Of a stretch of 28,763 nucleotides of DNA, positions 11,764-18,147 are shown one piece after another. Both the position numbers and the translations under genes were made by a program. The stretch covers positions 1 through 28,763 of the forward strand of contig MCFE01000877.1 of NCBI GenBank assembly GCA_002104905.1, written 5' to 3'. The stretch's first letter is position 1, and every line of letters starts with the position of its first letter. Origin of the DNA: Basidiobolus meristosporus CBS 931.73. Lineage: Eukaryota > Basidiobolomycota > Basidiobolomycetes > Basidiobolales > Basidiobolaceae. Under the pieces are notes generated by a model. That model saw only the letters and a list, made by a program, of their open reading frames with translations, was not told where the DNA came from and did not search any database.

Positions 11764-11853
11764 AGCAAAGAAGTTGAGCAAGTTCAAAGGAGCAAGAAGA
11801 AGCAAATTGAACACCAGAAAGAGTCCTTGAACATAGAAGAAGAGTGGGCCTCA

Positions 11854-11860
11854 ATTTATA
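11854..11860 (-). promoter_or_regulatory. TATA box of the lectin gene
   Basis: TATAAAT is read on the minus strand about 91 bases upstream of the chosen ATG (11763), with a CT-rich stretch between. A start site about 30 bases downstream would leave a leader of roughly 60 bases before that ATG, which supports choosing it over the Met at 11814. Confidence 0.55.
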
Positions 11861-11863
11861 CGT

Positions 11864-12720
11864 TTGCTTGGTTTCAGCCCTCATATGGATGGGCGGGTTC
11901 TCTGTAATAGTTTGTTGATGAAGGAGCCGAATGGTTTGGGAATTTCTCAGTTACAACATGGGTTTTACCACTTGTTTCATAAACTAATCATAGCAAACTC
12001 TGTGCTTCAGAGCCTAGGGGCTGATGCTACCGACATAGGAGCTGGCATGCTTTTGCTTCGGATTTCCCAATGTTGTTGCAATAGTAAGCTTTGGATACAG
12101 CCACTGAAAGAGATCTACCAACATATTGTGTCTTCCAATCAGGCTCAACACACCATTGCCCACACAGAACCAGCTGGCCTATTCTATGGGCTGCTCGTGG
12201 TTTATCCTCCGTGGATGTATGGCTGATCTAGCGTTCGAGCAGGGATCATTGCTTCTCCCCAGTGCGGTTTTATTATGAAGCCTTCCATCGCATTCCGTGT
12301 GCGGTTTGGTCTTTGGTAGCAATACATGGTTTCACGTAACAAGGTGCTCGTGCATGGAGCCGAGTCAAAGTCAACTCTAGCTATTTTTAACCCGTACATC
12401 ACCAAAGGGAAAGCTGATCTCCAGATCAACATCGCTCTCCCATAGCCTCCCCCGTCAAGCGGCTCTTCAGAGCCAATCGTCGTTGGTGCTCTGGATATGA
12501 TACTTCATAGGTGATGCTAAGAACCGCTTTCTCAGCAATGGCTAGAGTCTAGAAAGACCATATCAAGGGCTCATGATACCAATCCAAATAGGCTTCACGA
12601 GCTCATGATACTGGTGGCTGATATATTCCAAGCGAATGCGTAGACACTTTAACGTCGCTTAGGGAGTTTTTTGCGAAAGAGAGATAAAGAGACCAAGAGC
12701 CCCCAAGCCGTATCAGGATA
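11864..12720. other. Intergenic, no supported gene
   Basis: A 120-codon plus frame (11864-12226) and a 76-codon minus frame (12202-12432) exist but have no recognisable motif. A short near-duplicate block, GCTCATGATAC, occurs twice at about 12569 and 12601. Confidence 0.35.
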
Positions 12721-12724
12721 ATTC

Positions 12725-12730
12725 TTTATT
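12725..12730 (-). terminator. Polyadenylation signal AATAAA of the TMEM230-like gene
   Basis: Minus-strand AATAAAGAAT lies about 112 bases past the stop codon at 12842-12844. Confidence 0.45.
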
Positions 12731-12841
12731 TGTAATATGTAATGTGCGCTCATTTGAAAATACATTACCGAAGCAAATGACTGAGGATTTACAATGAAAA
12801 GTTGGCTGCTTTGGTCGTGGTGTTGGGTCTTTTCGGCCCAT

Positions 12842-13162
12842 TTACTCCGGGATATCGGAGAAATTGTACCCACGGTATCCCATATACGAGTAATAGGCAT
12901 GTCGTGAATAGTACACGCCCGGTATGAACAATAACGATCCTACAATGAGTAATACTTTGCCCGTACGCTGGTTGTCATCCAAGTAGCCACAAATCTCTAG
13001 CGCGCCAAATATAAGCATAAGCGCGCCGGCCAAGAACAGCAAGAAGGCCTGGACTATGGCGCCATACGGAATCACAGGAGGGGGCGCCTCAAACTGACCA
13101 GCGATAAAGGTTTCCTCTCTGTTGTCACCAAGTTTGTAGAAGCGGTGGCCTTTTAAACGCAT
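12842..13162 (-). CDS. TMEM230-like (DUF872) two-span membrane protein
   Basis: The chosen start gives 106 residues (first residues MRLKGHRFYKLGD). The frame opens 55 codons earlier, but that extension is unlike the family. Two hydrophobic spans follow: about 33-54 (AIVQAFLLFLAGALMLIFG region) and about 69-86 (VLLIVGSLLFIPGVYY). The C-terminal signature SYMGYRGYNFSDIPE matches the GYRGYxxxDIP ending of TMEM230. The hydrophilic N-terminus, IPYGAI before the first span and PGVYYSRHAYY after the second also fit. Family members sit in endosomal or secretory vesicle membranes and are linked to vesicle traffic. It appears intronless here. CCAAT-type motifs lie upstream near 13465. Confidence 0.85.
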   Translation of the reverse strand: MRLKGHRFYKLGDNREETFIAGQFEAPPPVIPYGAIVQAFLLFLAGALMLIFGALEICGYLDDNQRTGKVLLIVGSLLFIPGVYYSRHAYYSYMGYRGYNFSDIPE

Positions 13163-13773
13163 TATGAATGATTGTGGACGGGTGCGAGTGCAGAGAATGA
13201 AAAGATTTAATCCAAAGGGCTGATCATTTTGAACAGATAATCCTGCGATGGTCGTCAGGTGCGTGAAGAATGGTGAGGCGGGGAAAATCAGGTGGTGTGA
13301 TGTATGATGTAAGATGTAGAAACACAATCCCAGTCACGTTTCATCCAGTGAAAAAGATGAAGTGTACATTCCCCATTTACCCGTATGGATATTTGCGGAT
13401 CCAAATTCGGGGTCAAGATGGACCGCCAAATTCAGGAAATGCTGGGCTCCTTGCCATGATCAGCCAATCACATGGGTGGTGGTATTCAGTTTTATTACAA
13501 TAGCCAGAATTGGCGATTGCATGCAAGTTAGGCATAGCAATTCAGGTCCGCACTCCATTCCTCACTAGCAACACAGTGCCGGCACATGAATAGCCCGTCA
13601 GAATCATAGGTGGTTTTCACCTCTGTCAGGTGTGAGTAATTGTTGTTGGAAAACGCCTGTTGCCATTGTTGCTTGTTGAAACCTGCCCCACTCGGATATG
13701 CCCTGGAGCCTGGCATGGTATCTCTCAAGAACTGTACCCTGGCGGTCAGCTGGGAGGCCAGGCAGTGCGGCTC
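13163..13773. other. Upstream region of the TMEM230-like gene and junction with the repeat array
   Basis: Short frames in both strands conflict and carry no motif. The boundary with the LINE array is the TTAGGGG at 13774-13780. Confidence 0.35.
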
Positions 13774-14140
13774 TTAGGGGAGGGAAAGTCACCATGGTGG
13801 TGAAATCTTTGTTTGTTTTAACAACTAATCTAAGTACAAATAGAGAATCCAATCAAGAAGTAGTGAACCTCTCTAATAAACAATCTAATTTATGTTTTGG
13901 TCCATGTCTAATGTTGGTCTCAATGAAATAAAGGTCATCAGGTGCAATTAAGAAATTCAAGGGTTTTGGAGGGAGTGCTGAACTAAGTGTAATACAACTC
14001 TTTGATGGTTTAACTGAACCAAAGTGACAATCAAGTGCAGAATCTTGGAATTGTCAGAGAGTGGTAGATGTATTAGCAGAAAAATTCTGGTCTTGTATTG
14101 GCCCTGGGTATAGCTGGGTTTGGCTATAAAGGCAATGGAG
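13774..14140 (-). mobile_element. 5'-truncated LINE fragment, family D copy 1
   Basis: The minus strand ends in AAAGATTTCACC, then ACCATGGTGAC, a pyrimidine run and CCCCTAA at 13780-13774. This is the same 3'-terminal design as the neighbouring LINE copies. Upstream, a minus-strand frame of about 67 codons following a TGA reads QFQDSALDCHFG... and ends LLERFTTS, probably the 3' end of a decayed ORF. I cannot assign that peptide. The 5' limit is placed where copy B2 begins. Confidence 0.55.
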
Positions 14141-14514
14141 TAGGGGGGAAACAGTTGCCAGCAGGTGAAATCTTTATTTCACTTGAAACAAAGAAGCCAG
14201 CGCTACTGCTGTAGCTTTGATACAAGAGTGTGTAGCTGAGGGGAATTGCCAGGTAAGTTAACAAGTAGAAATTATAGCTCTTCAGTGCTGAAGACACTAT
14301 TCAGTGGGAAGGGGGGTTGCAAGAGGGATAAGAATGATTGAAAACCATATTAATAAGGGCAACATGATATGGATTAATACTGATCATAAAAGGAGTCTGC
14401 TACTTCAAATATTGCTCCCAAAGGTGTGCAGAGTAACTCATGTAGGCCAGCTTGGGTGTTTCTGACTGCATGATATAATCAGCAAGCTTCTTGCCATCTG
14501 GATCTCCAAGTATT
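14141..14514 (-). mobile_element. 5'-truncated LINE fragment, family B copy 2
   Basis: About 370 bases align closely with the 3' part of the next copy (B1). Shared landmarks are the AACAGGTGAA-type box, CTTTATTTC, AAACAAAGAAGCCAGCGCT and TGTGTAGCTGAGGGGAATT. It stops abruptly at GATCTCCAAGTATT, which in B1 continues inside the ORF. Its truncated 5' end abuts the TTAGGG at the 3' end of B1. Confidence 0.75.
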
Positions 14515-16330
14515 TAGGGTAAGGGGGGAGACAGTCACCAACAGGTGAAAACTTTATTTCAATGGAAACAAAGAAGCCAGCGCTACTGCTGTAGCTTTGA
14601 TACAAGAATGTGTAGCTGAGGGGAATTTGCAGGTAAGTTAATAAGGAGAGATGATAGTTTTTCAGTGCTCAAGAAACTGTTCAGTGGGAAGGGAGGTAGC
14701 TACAAGGGTAAGAATGAATTGTGAACAACATTGATGAGGGGAATGCAATAAGGATTGATACTAATTATAAAGGGAGTGTGCTGCTTCAGATATTGCTGCC
14801 AAAGGTTTGTCAAGTACTTCAGGTAGGCCAGCTTGGGTTTTTCTGACTGCAAACTATAATGAGCAAACTTTTTAATATCAGGATCTCCAAGTATTGTTCT
14901 CCAGCAGGAGCCAGATGTAGTGTGGTATATTCTCTTCCAGGCCTTGATCAGTGGGTTGTTGCAGTGGTGAAGTCTGAGATATAATCTGGTTCTATGGTAG
15001 AGAAGTCTGATCTTATAGGGCATTAACCCAAAAGTACTAAGAATAGCATGTCTGTAGGGGCATTCAGGCAGATGATGCACCAAGGAGGTAATACACCCAA
15101 CTGCAAACTTGTCAAGTTTAGTGCAGTCTTTAGAAGTAAGAGAGAGAAGTGGCAAGCCAAATTCCAGGACTGAGAAGACAAACTGCTTGAGTAGAAGGAG
15201 GCAGCTGGGAGCTGAAGTTGTAGGAGGAATAACAGCCAGTAACTTGTGGAATGCTTGTCTTGCCAGGATAATTCTCTTCATCTGGTGTGCTCCAGAGTCT
15301 GGTCCAGTAGGAAGGAAAGGAAAGCCAAGATATGTAGCAGAAACCTGAGCAGGTAGAGTGCAGTTGTCTAGGTTGACAGGACAATGCAATGGTACTGTCT
15401 TTGCAATGGAAAGCTGGAGATTATTCTTTGGTGTATACTGGTGGATGGTCTGCAAGTCTTGTTGCACATTGCAGGAGAATATTGTGATGTCATCTGCAAA
15501 GAGAGTAACCTGGCAGTCAGCTGAGAGTCTTGGGAAGTTATTCAGGAATATTGCAAACAGTATAGGGCAAAGCACAGAGCCTTGAACCACTCCATTAGGA
15601 ACTGAGAGCGCAGCTGATTGCTCACTTGGGAGCCAAATTGTTGCTTGTGGATCCAGAAACAGAGGCCTGCAAGGAGGGTGAGAGAAGTTCTGAAGTAGCA
15701 TTGAAGCTTGGACCAACACATGTTTCTATCAACTGAATCAAAGGATTTGGTAATGTCAAACAGAACAGAGGGATACTTGAACTGGAGAGAGTGATCTTGA
15801 CTAAGTATGACTGCATATTCCAAGGAGAGGCTAGGAACAAAATTAAACTGTGCAGGGTGAAACTTGAGGGAGTCAGAGTTGAGCTCCTGGGAAATCTGAT
15901 GCTAAACCACCTTTCTGCAGGTGGGCAGCAGAGATATTGGCCTGTTGGGACTAGGATCCAGGTGCTTTCCTTTACCCTTGTACAGTGACAGAACATTGGC
16001 AAAGGACCATTCCTGAGGAGTAGAAAGCAGGGCAGAGCATTGCTGTAACAGTGGAAGCAGAAGAGCAGACATGGCCTTACTACTAGTCTTCAGAAGCTCA
16101 TAGGATATTGTGCTCACACCTGATGCAGTAGACTTGGGAAGCCTCTTGAGCACATTATGGATTCTCTCTTGATCCAGTGCAAGTGGGCTTGGTAGATTCT
16201 TGAAGTCAGGATGAAAACCAGGAGTTGAGTACTGCTTTGTAGTAAAGAAAATGTTAGCCAGCTGTTCTGTTCAAGGTAACCTCCTGGAAGAGGGCCTCAT
16301 TGCCCTGTAGAGTCTTGACACTATACTACT
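14515..16330 (-). mobile_element. LINE family B copy 1: reverse-transcriptase pseudogene
   Basis: The minus strand reads as a non-LTR reverse transcriptase broken by at least one stop (about 15902) and two frameshifts. In order: LPKSTASGVSTISYELL; SLYKGKGK then RPISLL; motif A FDITKSFDSVDR; motif B GVVQGSVLCPILFAIF; motif C TLFADDITIF (catalytic ADD present); then a C-terminal region ending at 14700. No endonuclease part is seen, so the copy is 5'-truncated near 16330. The 3' untranslated region ends AATAAAG, CACCTGTTGGTG (a 4-bp stem), a C-run and TTACCCTAAA at 14514. The 339-codon frame 14700-15719 is its longest open piece. Confidence 0.85.
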
Positions 16331-16578
16331 TGTTGTGCGTCAACATTTAAAACTTGGCCAATTTCACTCCGTTAGAAAATCTAGTACCCTAACTGATTTT
16401 CCCTAACCCAAACATTACTAATCCCTGTTATGGTTTATTTTATCACTTCTCAAAATCTATATTTAGCTGTCACACCTGATTAATTTTCATGTGGTCATTA
16501 CATACTCAACTGATCTGCTAAGCTTTTCCAAGGGATTAGTCATCTGAGATTTATCCAACCACTTAGCAGTTGCCAAGA
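16331..16578. other. AT-rich spacer between LINE copies
   Basis: No gene is seen. It contains ACCCTAACTG and TTCCCTAACCC near 16387-16412, telomere-like units in the orientation opposite to the TTAGGG copies nearby. Confidence 0.4.
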
Positions 16579-16647
16579 CTTAGGGGAGGAAAAGCCACCA
16601 AGGTAAGTGAAATCTTTATTTGATTTCAGACAAGCCTAACTACAACT
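16579..16647 (-). mobile_element. Very short 5'-truncated LINE 3' end, family D copy 2
   Basis: The minus strand ends CAAATAAAGATTTCAC, then CCTTGGTGGC, TTTTCCTCCCC and TAAG. It resembles the 3' end at 13774. Only about 70 bases are present before the next TTAGGG junction at 16647. Confidence 0.55.
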
Positions 16648-16759
16648 TAGGGTTAGGGGGGAGACAGTCACCAACAGGTGAAATCTTTATTTCAGTAGAA
16701 ACAAAGAAGCCAGCACTACTGTTGTAGCTTTGATACAAGAGTGTGTAGCTGAGGGGAAT
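16648..16759 (-). mobile_element. Very short 5'-truncated LINE 3' end, family B copy 3
   Basis: It is nearly identical to the last 110 bases of B1 and B2 (CCAACAGGTGAAATC, CTTTATTTC, AGAAGCCAGCACTACTG). Its 3' end carries CCCCCCTAACCCTAAG, the longest telomeric tail of the three B copies. It is flanked on the other side by TTAGGG repeats. Confidence 0.75.
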
Positions 16760-16779
16760 TTAGGGTTAGGGTTAGGGTT
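16760..16779. repeat. Interstitial telomere-type repeat, three TTAGGG units
   Basis: Three perfect TTAGGG hexamers plus TT stand between LINE copy B3 and the next element's 3' end. Confidence 0.85.
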
Positions 16780-17310
16780 CTAGTGCTTTATTGGGAAATT
16801 TGCACAAGAAGCGCAATCTTGAAATATGACAAAGTCATATGAGTATAGCAACTATTATAAAATGAAAACTACTTTGCCAGTAAAAGGGGTGAAGGAAACT
16901 GTAAAAGCTATAAAGGAAAAGCTGGGGACACAAGAAATTTACAGTACCATTCATTGCCCTACACTGCAAGTAAGCTCAAGGAACATAAAGGGAAGCTTTA
17001 CCAGACTGAACTAAAGAATCTTGCTTCAGATCACAAAGGAAACAATGAGGACTGCAGAAGCTTTAAAGGAAACCAAGGTTCCCATAGTGATGGCTGACTG
17101 GGAAATCTACAGAAGCATTGACTGATCCAAAAGAAGGAGGCAAGAGGCTAGAGTAATGTCATCAAAAGAAAATGAACCCTAAGCTGAAGTTCAGGCACAT
17201 GCATCAAGTCCAATCATGCCAAAGACAGCTGCAGAAGCTTGAAAGGAAACAGAAAGTCTCCATTGGGGTGACTCCAGGGGAAATCCACAGTCAGCCCTTT
17301 ACATCACCAG
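16780..17310 (-). mobile_element. LINE-like 3' end (element C) followed by degenerate repeats
   Basis: On the minus strand the sequence ends CAATAAAGCACTAGAA directly before CCCTAACCC. This closely resembles the 3' end of the intact LINE (CAATAAAGTATCTAAAAG then CCTAACCC). Only this end is recognisable. The body carries three degenerate related blocks with AGAAGCTTTAAAGG-like cores at about 16901, 17054 and 17231. The 5' boundary is a guess. Confidence 0.45.
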
Positions 17311-17323
17311 AGGTGGGCAGTGT

Positions 17324-17407
17324 CTGAAAGAAAGGAAAGAAAGAGCAAGAGAAAAGGGAAGGAGAGAAGGAAAAAGGAAGGAGAGAAGAATGGGGTGGGT
17401 GGGTGGG
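17324..17407. repeat. Polypurine tract ending in a G-quadruplex motif
   Basis: About 68 bases of nearly pure A/G (GAAAGAAAGGAAAG and similar) lead into GGGGTGGGTGGGTGGG at 17392-17407. That block has four G-runs with one-base loops, a canonical intramolecular quadruplex pattern. Confidence 0.75.
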
Positions 17408-17408
17408 A

Positions 17409-17999
17409 AATCTTATAGGTGAAGGATCTTGTTAAAGATCACATCACTAGGTTAGGGGAGATTGTTAGGGAAGGAGCATCAGGTCAGAAGACCCAATCTT
17501 ATAGGTGAAGGATCTTGTTAAAGATCACATCACTAGGTTAGGGGAGATTGTTAGGGAAGGAGCATCAGGTCAGAAGACCCAATCTTATAGGTGAAGGATC
17601 TTGTCAAAGATCACATCACTAGGTTAGGGGAGATTGTTAGGGAAGGAGCATCAGGACAGAAGACCCAATCTTATAGGTGAAGGATCTTGTTAAAGATCAC
17701 ATCACTAGGTTAGGGGAGATTATTAGGGAAGGAGCATCAGGTCAGAAGACCCAATCTTATAGGTGAAGGATCTTGTTAAAGATCACATCACTAGGTTAGG
17801 GGAGATTGTTAGGGAAGGAGCATCAGGTCAGAAGACCCAATCTTATAGGTGAAGGATCTTGTTAAAGATCACATCACTAGGTTAGGGGAGATTGTTAGGG
17901 AAGGAGCATCAGGTCAGAAGACCCAATCTTATAGGTGAAGGATCTTGTTAAAGATCACATCACTAGGTTAGGGGAGATTGTTAGGGAAGGAGCATCAGG
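17409..17999. repeat. 86-bp satellite, about 6.9 tandem copies
   Basis: Units start at 17409, 17495, 17581, 17667, 17753, 17839 and 17925, the last cut at 75 bases. Copies are almost identical (single changes such as GTCAAAG, ATTATT and GGACAG). Each unit holds a perfect hairpin, GATCTT-GTTA-AAGATC, and two telomere-like words, GGTTAGGGG and TGTTAGGGA. There are no spacers, so it is not a CRISPR array. The 3' end of the large LINE joins the last unit. Confidence 0.92.
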
Positions 18000-18147
18000 G
18001 TTAGGCTTTTAGATACTTTATTGTGAATTTCATATAGTGCTTACTAATACAAAGAGAAAAGTACAATAGGTAGCTATACATGAACATCTGAAAGAATAGC
18101 TATTGCTGGCTCTATGATGCCTAACTAATACTATAAGGGCACTCTAG

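Noticed and set aside
11864..12226. 120-codon plus-strand frame divergent from the lectin
   Set aside because: No motif and no supporting homologue; it begins in the lectin promoter region. Not strong enough to call a gene.
17409..17999. Possible CRISPR array
   Set aside because: Units are contiguous with no unique spacers and the context is eukaryotic; it is a satellite.
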